Shown: positions 1 to 8,500, counted from the first letter of the stretch. The stretch: DNA of 20,431 nt from Verrucomicrobia subdivision 3 bacterium UBA693 (GCA_002298785.1 DBMR01000069.1:206318-226748), one strand, 5' to 3'. Notes: generated from the sequence alone by a model not told the origin. Translations and numbers: made by a program.

Positions 1-56
1 GGGAATGTGAACGGCGAGCCGGCCTCCGTTCGCGGAGCAGGGCGTCCGCACAACCG

Positions 57-1313
57 TCACGCTGAGGGGGTGCAAGTTACCGCACAGGGAGCCTGCGCCA
101 GCCTTGATATTGCCAGGTAATTGAGCGTCGCCTTCGGCACGAAGGAGGAGATTTCCACATATTCCGGCAGTTTCTTGCCGTCCGCGCTGCGTTCGGAACA
201 GTGGTCATTGTCGCCCCACGGACCGAGCCCGTCCAACGTGGGCACGGCGTCCCAGATCAGGTTGCCATCGCTCAGGCCGCCCCGTTCCTGCTGGCCGACA
301 TTGACGCCGGCTTCCTGCGCGGCCCCCGCCCAAAAGCTATGGAGCCATTCCGAGCCGGGGTTGCGCGGCCACGGACGGCTTTCGGTGAGGATCTCGACAG
401 CGACCTCGCAGGCGTAACCATCCGCCGGGCTGCGGACGGCGCCTGGCCCGGCCAGCGCGAGCAGACCGTTTTTGGCGCGCTGATAATGCTCCGGAGTAAA
501 CGCCCGAAACTCGCCTTCCGCCACCGCCTCATGGGGCACCCGGTTGAGCACCGTGCCACCGCACACGGTGCCGACGTTAAAAGTAATGTTCCGGGAGTAA
601 TCCGTTAAATTCGCGACCTGCTGCAAAGTGAGGCCCAGTTGCACGATGGCATTGGCTCCCTGCGCATGCTTGCCGCCGGCATGTGAACCCCGGCCTTTGA
701 CGGTCACGCGCCAACTCGCTCGTCCCTTGCGCGCCACGACCATCAGGCTTTGATGCGCTGCCCGTCCCTCTGCTTCAAACACCAGCGCCGCCAGGGTGCC
801 CGGACGGAACCGTGAGCGGCATAGATCCCCGAAATCCGGCGAAAACCGTTCCTCGGAAGAATTGAGCAGCAACGTCCAGGTGGTTTGCTCGAACAACGCC
901 GGTGCGTGGTCTCGCAGCGCGCCCAGCACCAGCCACATCATCACGGTCCCCCCTTTGATGTCTTGGGTGCCGGGGCCAAAGATTCTGTCCCCTTCCGGCT
1001 GCCAATGGAAATTGTTGCGGGCTTCCTCCTCGGCGGGGAACACCGTGTCCAGGTGGGAAATCATCGCGATGGCTTTCTCTCCGGTCCCCGGGCGCGTCAA
1101 CACCAGGTGATTGCCGAATTCGGGATTGGTGGAGCGCACCTGTTCGGCGGTAAAGCCAAGCGGCGCGAAACATTCGGACGTAAACTCTGCCAGACGGTTT
1201 ACCCCGGCCGGGTTGCCGGTAAAACTGTTGATTTCCACCATCTGCCGCAGCATCTCCAGCGCCTCGGGCAGTCGCCGCTCCAGATTTTCTCGAACTAAAG
1301 CCAAATCGCTCAT
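57..1313 (-). CDS. M20-family zinc peptidase, glutamate carboxypeptidase (CPG2) type
   Basis: The 418-residue product matches the usual length of M20A carboxypeptidases such as Pseudomonas CPG2, which remove C-terminal glutamate or similar residues using two zinc ions. Visible in order are the first zinc ligand in SHLDT (H87) with its D89, the bridging aspartate in TQDIKGG (D118), the catalytic glutamate pair in NSSEE (E154, E155), the ligand in VFEAEG (E180), the dimerisation-domain motif GSHAGGKHAQGANAI (about 209-223), and the late GLSDGNLIWD segment followed by the last ligand in NDHCSE (H381). All metal-site residues are therefore present and the enzyme looks intact. There is no signal peptide, so a cytoplasmic enzyme is likely. 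The ATG at 1313 has only a weak GGCGGG-like sequence in front. The gene stands alone, and its natural substrate cannot be read from the sequence. Confidence 0.9.
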   Translation of the reverse strand: MSDLALVRENLERRLPEALEMLRQMVEINSFTGNPAGVNRLAEFTSECFAPLGFTAEQVRSTNPEFGNHLVLTRPGTGEKAIAMISHLDTVFPAEEEARNNFHWQPEGDRIFGPGTQDIKGGTVMMWLVLGALRDHAPALFEQTTWTLLLNSSEERFSPDFGDLCRSRFRPGTLAALVFEAEGRAAHQSLMVVARKGRASWRVTVKGRGSHAGGKHAQGANAIVQLGLTLQQVANLTDYSRNITFNVGTVCGGTVLNRVPHEAVAEGEFRAFTPEHYQRAKNGLLALAGPGAVRSPADGYACEVAVEILTESRPWPRNPGSEWLHSFWAGAAQEAGVNVGQQERGGLSDGNLIWDAVPTLDGLGPWGDNDHCSERSADGKKLPEYVEISSFVPKATLNYLAISRLAQAPCAVTCTPSA

Positions 1314-1522
1314 CCCGCCAGCTTGAACAGTTCCAGGGTGGAAATCAATCCACTGAAGATTTCAACGTCTGACCGCGATCTAAACCGCGGAATGAACGAA
1401 ATGTGTGGAGCGGTGGGTAATTGGGGGCGGAGGATTGGCGATTATCAACAATGATCACTGTGCCGTTCAGCGAGAGGGAACCGCTAATCATCGCTAATCG
1501 GACGCTAATAAAGTCCCGGAGC

Positions 1523-1540
1523 GCGGACATCCATGTCCGC
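1523..1540. repeat. Intergenic perfect inverted repeat (REP-like hairpin)
   Basis: GCGGACAT and ATGTCCGC are separated by CC, giving an 8-bp perfect stem. No T-run follows, so it is not a classical intrinsic terminator. The flanking GGAGCGCGG resembles the second GC-rich intergenic hairpin at 7552-7569, and both may belong to one dispersed hairpin family. Confidence 0.5.
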
Positions 1541-2285
1541 TTACATCGTGCGGATGACGGCTACGGTTAACCCTCGCGGTGTTGAGGCGAATCCATATGT
1601 GCGTTGGTCTCCCATCCGGGCCTCCAAAACCGAGTTGGGACACGATGATCAGGATTTACGGGATGGGACGAAAGCGGTCTGAAGAAAATCAATCGTGGTA
1701 TTTTGTGCGGTTCATCCCGATGGGAGGATGGAATTCTCAATGTGCATTGGCCGCGCCGGTCGCTAGATTGCCCAAGTGATCACTCCTCAGTATTCCTTGG
1801 AAAAAACCGGCCACGCCAAGTCGCGAAGCCGCCGAGGGGAACGAGATCGCACAAAAGAAAGCCGGGGAAACAGGTCAAGGCGAATTGTGCTTCTTATCGC
1901 CAGATGAGCCTAAGAGGAATAGTTGTCGGGGACCATCCGGGTTCCGAAGCGCCCCCAGGCTTTTGCTGGCGAATCAGTACTTCGTCTGATTGTTCAGGCA
2001 TAACCAACCTGCAAAGCTGCTCAAAATATCAGGGTTTGCCCCGGCATCAGACAGCCTCCGGCGCACTTTTTCGCGACCCCTGAATCCAAAACATTGTGAA
2101 CGCAAAGTGGCAAAGCCCGGACTGCGGTGCCTGGGAGATCGGGGCGACCACCAATGACCCGGACGCGGCTTACAACGGGACCAACCGCGCGACCCCAGGG
2201 CTGTTGGAATCGTCTACGCCCGGTGTTTTGCTTACGACTTTTGCCTACGACTTCTCAGTCCCGATCAAAGCGCCGTCGAGCTGAT

Positions 2286-2351
2286 AACTGGGATTTATGC
2301 GATGAGCGTCGCTCGTGGCGCGATGAACAACGGAATCTATCATTCCCAGTT
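2286..2351 (+). promoter_or_regulatory. Possible structured leader of the large secreted-protein gene
   Basis: AACTGGGA at 2286-2293 is exactly complementary to TCCCAGTT at 2344-2351. Inside this loop there is a smaller inverted repeat, GAGCG T CGCTC, around 2305-2315. The outer stem ends 13 bases before the ribosome binding site at 2365. It could fold in the mRNA leader; whether it regulates anything is unknown, and an 8-bp stem over a 50-base loop can occur by chance. Confidence 0.25.
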
Positions 2352-2364
2352 GATCACTCTATGC

Positions 2365-2370
2365 AAAGGA
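2365..2370 (+). promoter_or_regulatory. Ribosome binding site that sets the start of the large secreted protein
   Basis: AAAGGA lies five bases before the ATG at 2376. It is one of the few clear Shine-Dalgarno sites in this window. It decides between the much longer open frame, which runs back to 2127 without a signal peptide at its front, and the shorter reading that begins with a recognisable export signal. Confidence 0.7.
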
Positions 2371-2375
2371 ACCAT

Positions 2376-5300
2376 ATGAAACAGCAGTTTCAGTTCGGCA
2401 ATAATGCGGGAGCATTGCGTCGTGGCAATCGCGTAATCCCACCTGTGTTAGCTAAGCGAACCTTCCTGCTCGCTGTGGTGGTCACCTTTGGCCTTTTCGG
2501 GGTCCCGTGCGCAAAGTCCGCCCAAACGGTAATAGCCTGGGGAAACAAACAGCCTGGGCAGATGACTGTGCCGGCCCTGTCCCGTAGCCAATCCTCCGAA
2601 CCGATCCCCGCGGCTAAATTGGGGGCGATAGCCGGGGCGCAATATCGGGGTGACGGTCTGTCCGTGGTGCCGGAGCCGGATGGTGCGCGGCTGCACTGCG
2701 TGTTTCAGAAATTGGAAGGACAGGTGTCAAGCGAAGGACTCTGGCTCACCTCGACCGTCCAGTCGCAAAGCAGTGGGAAGTTCCGCGTGGCGGCGCGTGC
2801 CGTGGGCCGGGAAGGCGCGCTGATCGTCCTGCCCCGGAAGGGCGCCGTGACGGTCGCCGACAAGATGGCCCGCTATGTGCGCCAGGGTCTGACCGAGGAA
2901 TATTCCGTTAGCGTGGATGGCGTCCGGCAGGACTTTGTGGTTATGCAGCGGCCTGCGGGTAACGGCCCATTGCGTGTGGAACTGGACGTAACAGGGGCCA
3001 AGGCCGAAGCGTTGCCGAACGGCGCACGGCTGGTTCTCGCCAGTTCGGGGCGTAAAGTTGACTACAGGCGACTGCATGTGAAGGATGCGCAAGGAGTAGA
3101 ATTGATGGCCCGAGTAGAAGTTGCCTGCGCAGAGCAACTGACCATCATAGTGCAGGATACTGGAGCGGTGTATCCCGTGCTGATCGATCCAACGTTCAGT
3201 GATGCGAACTGGGTAAGCATGGGTACATCATCGGGCCTTGATGGCTCGGTGCAGTCCGCCGTGGTGGACGCTTCCGGTAACCTTTACATTGGTGGGAGCT
3301 TTACGGTCAGCCATGACGTGGTTCTTAACGGGGTTGCCAAATGGGACGGTAGCGCTTGGTCGGCACTTGGGTCGGGTATGGGCGGAGCTTATGGTGCGAC
3401 TGTCTATGCTCTGGTGGCGTCGGGCAGCGAGCTGTACGCAGGAGGCTCGTTCACAACGGCGGGTGGCGTAAACGCTAGGAATGTTGCCAAGTGGGATGGC
3501 AACGAGTGGTCTGCGCTCGGCTCGGGCGTAGACGCTCTGGTGTATGCGCTGGCGGTCTGGGGTACTAACTTATATGCGGGTGGAGGCTTCGAATTGGCGG
3601 GCGGGGTGAGTGCACACAAGATCGCTAAATGGGATGGGAGCGCTTGGTCGGCGCTCGGGTCGGGGATGGAACAAGCTGGGTATGTCCGTGCGTTGGTGGT
3701 TTCAGGCAGTGACCTCTATGCCGGCGGCCACTTCACCACGGCGGGTGGAACTAACGCTGCGCACATAGCTAAGTGGAATGGAAGCACTTGGTCTCCCCTC
3801 GCGGATGGCGTGGACCACTTTGTATATGCTCTGGCTGCGTCCGGGAACGACCTTTATGCTGGCGGCTTCTTTACGACAGCGGGTGGGATCAGCGTGAACC
3901 GGATTGCTAGATGGGACGGCCAAGCATGGTGGCCCCTCGGCTCAGGAATGGACGCGCCCGTCAATGCGCTAGCGGTGGTGGGCACCGAACTGTATGCAGG
4001 GGGCATTTTCAACAACGCGGGCGGGACTAGCGCGCTGAAGATGGCCAAATGGGATGGTAACGCCTGGTCGCCACATACTCTTGGCGGAGCGGCATATCCC
4101 GCCGTCTACGCCTTGGCGCCATCCGGCGGTGGCGTATATGTCGGGGGCACGTTTGGCAGCGCCAGAGCCGGGGGCCTCTTCGATAGTGGCAATTGGGTCG
4201 ACGCTGCGAACATCGCCAAATGGGATGGCAGCGCCTGGTCGTCCTTAGGACAGCAGCCAGCTTCAGGACTGAACGGCGGTGTCTATGCGGTGGCGATCTC
4301 AGGCAATAATCTTTATGTAGGGGGCGGTTTCACCATGGTGGGCGAGGTCACTGCGAACAAAATCGCCAAGTGGGATGGCAGTGCCTGGTCAGCCCTCGAC
4401 TCGGGAATGAACGCAGGCGGGGCCGTCTATGTGCTGGAAGTCTCCGGCACCGACTTGTATGCAGGTGGCAATTTCACCAAGGCTGGCGCGGCTGGCGCCA
4501 CCAACGTCGCCAAGTGGAACGGCAGTGGTTGGTCGGCCCTCGGACAAGGGATCAGCGATCCTCGTGACCCATGGGGTGGCTTTGTCTTTGCACTGGCTGT
4601 ATCGGGCACGAATCTGTATGCGGGAGGCCGGTTCAATACTGGCTGGCCCAACTATTTGAACTGCATCGCCAGGTGGGACGGAAACAACTGGTCAGCTGTC
4701 GGGGCCGGCATGGCTGCACACGTAACCATTCAGAGCGCGCCTTCCGTATCCGCACTGGCGGTCTTGGGCAGTGACCTTTATGCGGGCGGCTCGTTTACCA
4801 CTGCGGGTGGGATTGCCGTCTACAACATTGCCAAATGGAATGGCAGCGTTTGGTCAACTCTTGGTGGAATGAGTGGAGGATATGATGCATTCCAAGGAGC
4901 CGTTCAGGCGCTGGTCGTCTCGGGCAGCGACCTGTACGCAGGTGGTTTGTTCACCAAAGCAGGCGCAGTAAATGCGAATCACATTGCCAAGTGGAGCGGT
5001 AGCTCGTGGTCTGCCCTGGGGTCGGGCATAGACGGTTCGGTGAAGGCGCTGGTGGCGTCAGGCAGCGACCTATATGCAGGGGGCGACTTCTACACGGCGG
5101 GCAGAGTCAGCGCGAGCAAAATTGCCAAATGGGATGGCAGCGCCTGGTCGGCGCTCGGATCGGGGACCGGCGGAGCTCTAGGGTCGGGCTTAGGCGGAGC
5201 TAACCCTTCTGTAATGGCAATGGGGGTGGCGGGCACCAACCTTTTTGTAGGAGGTGAGTTCTTTACTGCGGGCGGAAGAGTCTCCGTGTTCATGGCGCGA

Positions 5301-6425
5301 GCGATTCTCCCCGGCGAGCCGCGGATCACTTCTCAACCCATCAATCAGACTATTCCTGTTGGGGGCACTAGCAGGTTCAGCGTAAACGCGGAAGGCCTTG
5401 AACCGCTCTTCTATCAATGGCTCCATTACGGTACGAATCTCACCGATGGCGGGCGCCTGTCCGGCGTATCAACGACAAATCTGACAATCAGCAACGTCCA
5501 AAGTGCTGACGCTGGTAGCTACACGGTTCTGGTGACCAATCTCTATGGCAGCGTGACCAGCCAGGCGGCGGTCCTTACGGTGGGGACCGGAGAGCCGCTC
5601 AGGCTTGTGGACTACTATCCTGTGCCGCTGAATGCCCAATGGATTTATGAGGGTTTCGACTGGGACGGCAACCCCGCCAAATCCATCCGTTGGGTGGTTG
5701 CGACGAATACTTCTCTGACTCTGTATACCGGACGGAGCCCCGTCACAAGTTACAGCACAAACGTCGTGAGCGAGTACGACGCCTACGTGAACCCGTCAAC
5801 CATGATTCCTTATGATGAGTGGATCACCTACCTGGCTGCCGGAAGCCGATTTGGCTATTTCGGTGACTCCGGCGCTGGAGACATCCGCGCGGATGGAGGT
5901 GTGATTCTGCCGGAGTATATGACGGCAGGATCATCGGTCACGAACCAGGCTGATGTCTACGTAGGTGGTACTTTTGCTGGTGGTATGACCTTGATCGTGG
6001 AGTTGATGGAAAGAACCTCCGTCATTGTGCCCGCTGGAAGCTTCCCGGATGTGTTGCGGATTCGGATCGCCACTGGGGCTCCTGGAGACGTTTCAGTTCA
6101 CGACGAGTGGTGGGCCAAGTGGGTGGGAAGCGTCAAGAAAGCTGGGGTTTCGGGAAGTGGCGTACTCCAGCGCTGGGAGTTGATACAATACTCGGTGGCG
6201 CAAGCCCTAGGACGATTCGTGCTGGCAAATCCACCCATCTCCAACGGCACTTTGCGGATGTGGCTTGACGGGTCGCCTGGAGCGACGGCGGTTGTGGATA
6301 CCTCGGTTGATTTGAAAACGTGGACGCCGTGGCAAACCAACACGCTGTCGGCCGGCGGGCTCAATTTGGCTGTGCCCATGGGAGGAAATCAACAGTTCTT
6401 CCGGGCGCGAATCCAAAAGCAGTGA
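2376..6425 (+). CDS. Large secreted protein with 14 propeller-type repeats and an Ig-like domain
   Basis: The 1349-residue product starts with an export signal: a basic segment, a hydrophobic stretch at about 29-43 and a cleavage region near 46-49. A short VIAWGNKQPGQ segment like one RCC1-type strand follows. A module at about 85-275 ends in YPVLIDPTF; from memory it precedes propellers in many Verrucomicrobiota proteins. From about 303 to 978 there are 14 tandem repeats of roughly 47-60 residues with the consensus LYAGGxFTTAGG, IAKWDGSAWSALGSGM and VYALAVSGSD, the last one partial. An Ig-like domain (about 982-1070) contains YQWLHYG and ADAGSYTVLVTN. A further module (about 1074-1270) begins with LVDYYPVPLNAQWIYEG. 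The last 70 residues resemble a C-terminal region seen in other secreted proteins of this phylum, with the pattern DLKTWTPWQTN and FFRARI. It is probably cell-surface or extracellular. The ligand is unknown and no catalytic motif is visible. Confidence 0.85.
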   Translation: MKQQFQFGNNAGALRRGNRVIPPVLAKRTFLLAVVVTFGLFGVPCAKSAQTVIAWGNKQPGQMTVPALSRSQSSEPIPAAKLGAIAGAQYRGDGLSVVPEPDGARLHCVFQKLEGQVSSEGLWLTSTVQSQSSGKFRVAARAVGREGALIVLPRKGAVTVADKMARYVRQGLTEEYSVSVDGVRQDFVVMQRPAGNGPLRVELDVTGAKAEALPNGARLVLASSGRKVDYRRLHVKDAQGVELMARVEVACAEQLTIIVQDTGAVYPVLIDPTFSDANWVSMGTSSGLDGSVQSAVVDASGNLYIGGSFTVSHDVVLNGVAKWDGSAWSALGSGMGGAYGATVYALVASGSELYAGGSFTTAGGVNARNVAKWDGNEWSALGSGVDALVYALAVWGTNLYAGGGFELAGGVSAHKIAKWDGSAWSALGSGMEQAGYVRALVVSGSDLYAGGHFTTAGGTNAAHIAKWNGSTWSPLADGVDHFVYALAASGNDLYAGGFFTTAGGISVNRIARWDGQAWWPLGSGMDAPVNALAVVGTELYAGGIFNNAGGTSALKMAKWDGNAWSPHTLGGAAYPAVYALAPSGGGVYVGGTFGSARAGGLFDSGNWVDAANIAKWDGSAWSSLGQQPASGLNGGVYAVAISGNNLYVGGGFTMVGEVTANKIAKWDGSAWSALDSGMNAGGAVYVLEVSGTDLYAGGNFTKAGAAGATNVAKWNGSGWSALGQGISDPRDPWGGFVFALAVSGTNLYAGGRFNTGWPNYLNCIARWDGNNWSAVGAGMAAHVTIQSAPSVSALAVLGSDLYAGGSFTTAGGIAVYNIAKWNGSVWSTLGGMSGGYDAFQGAVQALVVSGSDLYAGGLFTKAGAVNANHIAKWSGSSWSALGSGIDGSVKALVASGSDLYAGGDFYTAGRVSASKIAKWDGSAWSALGSGTGGALGSGLGGANPSVMAMGVAGTNLFVGGEFFTAGGRVSVFMARAILPGEPRITSQPINQTIPVGGTSRFSVNAEGLEPLFYQWLHYGTNLTDGGRLSGVSTTNLTISNVQSADAGSYTVLVTNLYGSVTSQAAVLTVGTGEPLRLVDYYPVPLNAQWIYEGFDWDGNPAKSIRWVVATNTSLTLYTGRSPVTSYSTNVVSEYDAYVNPSTMIPYDEWITYLAAGSRFGYFGDSGAGDIRADGGVILPEYMTAGSSVTNQADVYVGGTFAGGMTLIVELMERTSVIVPAGSFPDVLRIRIATGAPGDVSVHDEWWAKWVGSVKKAGVSGSGVLQRWELIQYSVAQALGRFVLANPPISNGTLRMWLDGSPGATAVVDTSVDLKTWTPWQTNTLSAGGLNLAVPMGGNQQFFRARIQKQ
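3282..5310 (+). repeat. Tandem repeat array encoding 14 propeller-type blades
   Basis: Fourteen consecutive units each start at an L/V-Y-(A/V/I)-G-G motif, and the first 13 carry a (K/R)W-(D/N/S)-G-x-x-W motif. The first begins with the codon at 3282 and the last, which lacks the KWDG part, runs into the Ig-like domain near 5310. Units 7, 9, 10 and 13 carry insertions that lengthen the loops. Fourteen is twice seven, which would suit two seven-bladed propellers, though one larger or open array cannot be excluded. Units are similar but not identical in DNA, so this is an old expansion rather than a fresh one. Confidence 0.85.
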
Positions 6426-6447
6426 TCTATAATGACCAGTTCTCAAA

Positions 6448-7434
6448 ATGAAAACCCCCTACTCACTTCTCCATGCAAGCTCCGGTCTATTTAAACGAAC
6501 CGGTTGGACGAAGATTTCAAATGAATCGAAGCCACGGGCAGGAATAATATTGACGTTGTCTTGTACTCTCGTCGCACTCTGCTTCTTCACCGGCTGCTCG
6601 GTGATGCCCATAATCAAGTCAACGCGGGTCAATCCCGGTCCCGACGTTACGGCGAGGAAGGCCGTGCAAGTCTATGAATAGGGAAAACAACCTCCGAATC
6701 AATACGAAGTATTGGGAGTTGTTTCGGCCTTGCCGGTTAACCGAGGCATCATGCACGTTCCAGCTCACGACAAAAACTCGCTTAAGTACATGGAGCGGGA
6801 GGCTGCTGCCATGGGTGCGGACATGCTTTTGGGCTACTGCCGGAGACAGGATAAGCTGGTTGAAGGCGCGGATTGGTCCACGGCTATTGCAGCGAAAGCG
6901 CTCGGAGCGACTGCCACCAATTCCTTGGGGCGCGGGAGGTTCTGTGTGGCCGTTCCGCACATCCTCATTCCCACCGAGGTGGCGACCGGCAATAAAGCAA
7001 GGAAGGACGATGCTGAGCTTCAGAATTTGGCTCAGTTTCACCTTGTCACCAAGGGATATTACGGACTCCCGGTGGACGTGATGCCTACCGAGCCCTTTGA
7101 GGCAGGACTGAATGCCTTGGATTCGCGAGGTTTGGCTCAATACGGCGGTGAGGATTGCGAATGGATCCTTATGGTGCAGATTATTAAGAGGCATGGCGCC
7201 GCGGTCGGAATTTTGACTGTGCAAGACACAAGCCTTGAAGTCGCTCTTTATTCGAAGACCAAGAGGCAAGTGACCTGGCGGCGGACTGCTTCCGGAGCTT
7301 ATTTAAGTGCTGGCTTGCTTATGGGAATTGGTGAATGGTTGATTCCCAGCAGCAAAAGAGCAAATGCTGCACACGCGGCATTTCAGGAAGTCTTCAAAGA
7401 TATGCCGGACATTTCAACCAAAACCACGAATTGA
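6448..7434 (+). pseudogene. Lipoprotein gene interrupted by an in-frame amber codon
   Basis: Two open frames lie in exactly the same phase, separated only by TAG at 6679-6681. The first part (77 residues) has a hydrophobic stretch and a lipobox-like FTGC, so it encodes the export signal and anchor of a lipoprotein. Reading on past the TAG gives GKQPPNQYEVLGVVSA and then 240 more residues to a TGA at 7432-7434. The downstream part has no start other than a poor TTG at 6712 and no signal of its own. It includes a EREAAAMGADMLLGY segment and a C-terminal part with VALYSKTKRQVTWRRTASG and a final AFQEVFKDMP, resembling lipoproteins of the GNA1162/DUF799 style (from memory, weak). The intact protein would have 328 residues. 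A recent nonsense mutation or a sequencing error is the simplest reading; translational readthrough is possible but unsupported. This stretch looks less GC-rich than its right-hand neighbours. Confidence 0.7.
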
Positions 7435-7551
7435 CTTCCTTCCTTCCGGCAAGACCTTCCCTGAATTCTAATTGTTTCCCAGTGCGGATCCAAATATATA
7501 TACTTGGACGACATGGAAGTCGTCTCTGCAGGATGAGATACTCCGGCCTGG

Positions 7552-7569
7552 GGCGCGGGCGTCCGCGCC
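7552..7569. repeat. GC-rich perfect hairpin between convergent genes
   Basis: GGCGCGG and CCGCGCC are separated by GCGT, giving a 7-bp all-GC stem. It sits between two genes that end towards each other (7434 on the plus strand, 7580 on the minus strand), so it may stop transcription from either side, but there is no T-run. The GCGCGG core resembles the hairpin at 1523-1540. A weaker 6-bp stem (GACGAC, 6-base loop, GTCGTC) lies just before it at 7507-7524. Confidence 0.5.
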
Positions 7570-7579
7570 GTTGTTGAGG

Positions 7580-8500
7580 CTACCGATCCCGTTTCAACAA
7601 GTATTGCGCGAGCGCTTCCAGGGCGGCGGCTTTTCCTTTGAACGGGGCGAGGGCGGCAAACGCCTTTTCCGTAAGCGCCGCGGCTATCTTTCGGGATTTA
7701 TCGAGCCCGAGGATGGAAGGGTAGGTGGCCTTTTGGGCCTTGGTATCTTTGCCGGCCGTTTTCCCGAGTTTCTCGCTGGTTTGAGTGACATCGAGGATGT
7801 CGTCGATCACCTGGAACGCGAGACCGACGTGGTAGCCAAAGGCCGTGAGGGCTTCCAGTTGGGCGGGGGTGCAATTGGCGCTCATCCCACCCAGTCGTGT
7901 CGAGCAACACAACAGCGCCGAGGTTTTGCGTTCGTGGATATACCGCAATTGGGTGGCGGAAAGTGCTTGGCCCTCGCCTTCGAGATCCGCGACCTGCCCG
8001 GCGATGAGTTGCAGGGAGCCCGAAGCCCGGGCAATTTCCAGGACGATTGCCTGGGGCGAGTACCGCGGCCAACCCTGGCATTGGGCGGCAATTTCAAACG
8101 CCTGAGTGAGCAGGGCGTCGCCGGCCAGGATGGCAATGCCTTCTCCGAAGACCTTGTGACTGGTCGGTTTTCCCCGGCGAAAATCATCGTTATCCATCCC
8201 CGGCAAATCATCATGCACGAGCGAATAAGTGTGGATGCACTCGACGGCGCAGGCCAAGGGCATGGCGCTGCCGAAACTGCCGCCGCACGCTTGTGCCGCC
8301 GCCAAGCACAAAGCAGGGCGCATGCGTTTGCCGCCGGCAAAAAGGGAATAGCGCATGGCTTTGTGGATCGTCGCGGGCCGCGTGGTGGCGCGGGGCAGGA
8401 AACGATCCAAGGCCTGGTTGACCGCCTGGCTGGTCTCGGTCAGGAAGGAATCCAAGTCAAAACCGGGCTGGGAACTGGAACTGGTTGATTTTCGCCGCAT
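7580..8500 (-). CDS. ispA: Short-chain polyprenyl diphosphate synthase (farnesyl/geranylgeranyl diphosphate synthase)
   Basis: This 306-residue cytoplasmic enzyme belongs to the all-trans isoprenyl diphosphate synthases, which add isopentenyl diphosphate units to an allylic diphosphate and feed quinone, undecaprenyl and hopanoid or carotenoid synthesis. Visible are the substrate loop GGKRMRP (56-62), the first aspartate-rich motif HDDLPGMDNDD (metal ligands D97, D98, D103), GQVADLEGEG (about 168-177) and the second aspartate-rich motif VIDDILD (D233, D234, D237). The four-residue spacing of the first motif and the tyrosine five residues before it (Y92) match bacterial IspA-type farnesyl diphosphate synthases. 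A geranylgeranyl product cannot be excluded. The N-terminus has a serine-rich stretch, so the ATG at 8500, which lacks a clear ribosome binding site, is probable rather than certain. It is transcribed away from rpoZ. Confidence 0.9.
   Translation of the reverse strand: MRRKSTSSSSQPGFDLDSFLTETSQAVNQALDRFLPRATTRPATIHKAMRYSLFAGGKRMRPALCLAAAQACGGSFGSAMPLACAVECIHTYSLVHDDLPGMDNDDFRRGKPTSHKVFGEGIAILAGDALLTQAFEIAAQCQGWPRYSPQAIVLEIARASGSLQLIAGQVADLEGEGQALSATQLRYIHERKTSALLCCSTRLGGMSANCTPAQLEALTAFGYHVGLAFQVIDDILDVTQTSEKLGKTAGKDTKAQKATYPSILGLDKSRKIAAALTEKAFAALAPFKGKAAALEALAQYLLKRDR

Larger units (their letters stand above)
1314..2375. other. Long intergenic region without a credible gene
   Basis: Short open frames here (for example 1579-1779, 1703-2083 and 2096-2284 on the plus strand) show no family features and have low-complexity or improbable composition, so I do not call genes. 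The stretch holds a perfect hairpin at 1523-1540. A segment around 1646-1668 contains GATCAGGATTTACGGGATGG, and one around 1808-1840 contains CCACGCCAAGTCGCGAAGCC. From memory, both resemble degenerate copies of short sequences dispersed in many environmental bacterial genomes. Three copies of TGATCACT occur at 1452, 1778 and 2351. The last part (about 2280-2375) is the probable leader of the large secreted-protein gene. Confidence 0.5.

Noticed and set aside
1703..2083. 126-residue plus-strand open frame as a gene
   Set aside because: Composition is irregular (Ser, Pro, Arg, Cys), it lacks a ribosome binding site, and it crosses repeat-like sequence.
2127..2375. Upstream extension of the large secreted protein to 2127
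   Set aside because: The 83 extra residues would bury the signal peptide, while the ATG at 2376 has a good ribosome binding site and leads straight into the export signal.
3282..5310. The repeat array as a CRISPR or mobile repeat
   Set aside because: The units are protein-level repeats of about 140-180 bases in one open frame, without constant repeats and unique spacers.
6674..7081. Open frame starting at 6674 as the true gene after the amber codon
   Set aside because: It is in another phase, and its Trp/Arg/Cys-rich translation loses the continuous lipoprotein reading.
7472..8488. Long plus-strand open frame opposite the diphosphate synthase gene
   Set aside because: It is the mirror of a well-supported gene with all catalytic motifs. 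Its own translation is Gly/Arg-rich without family features.
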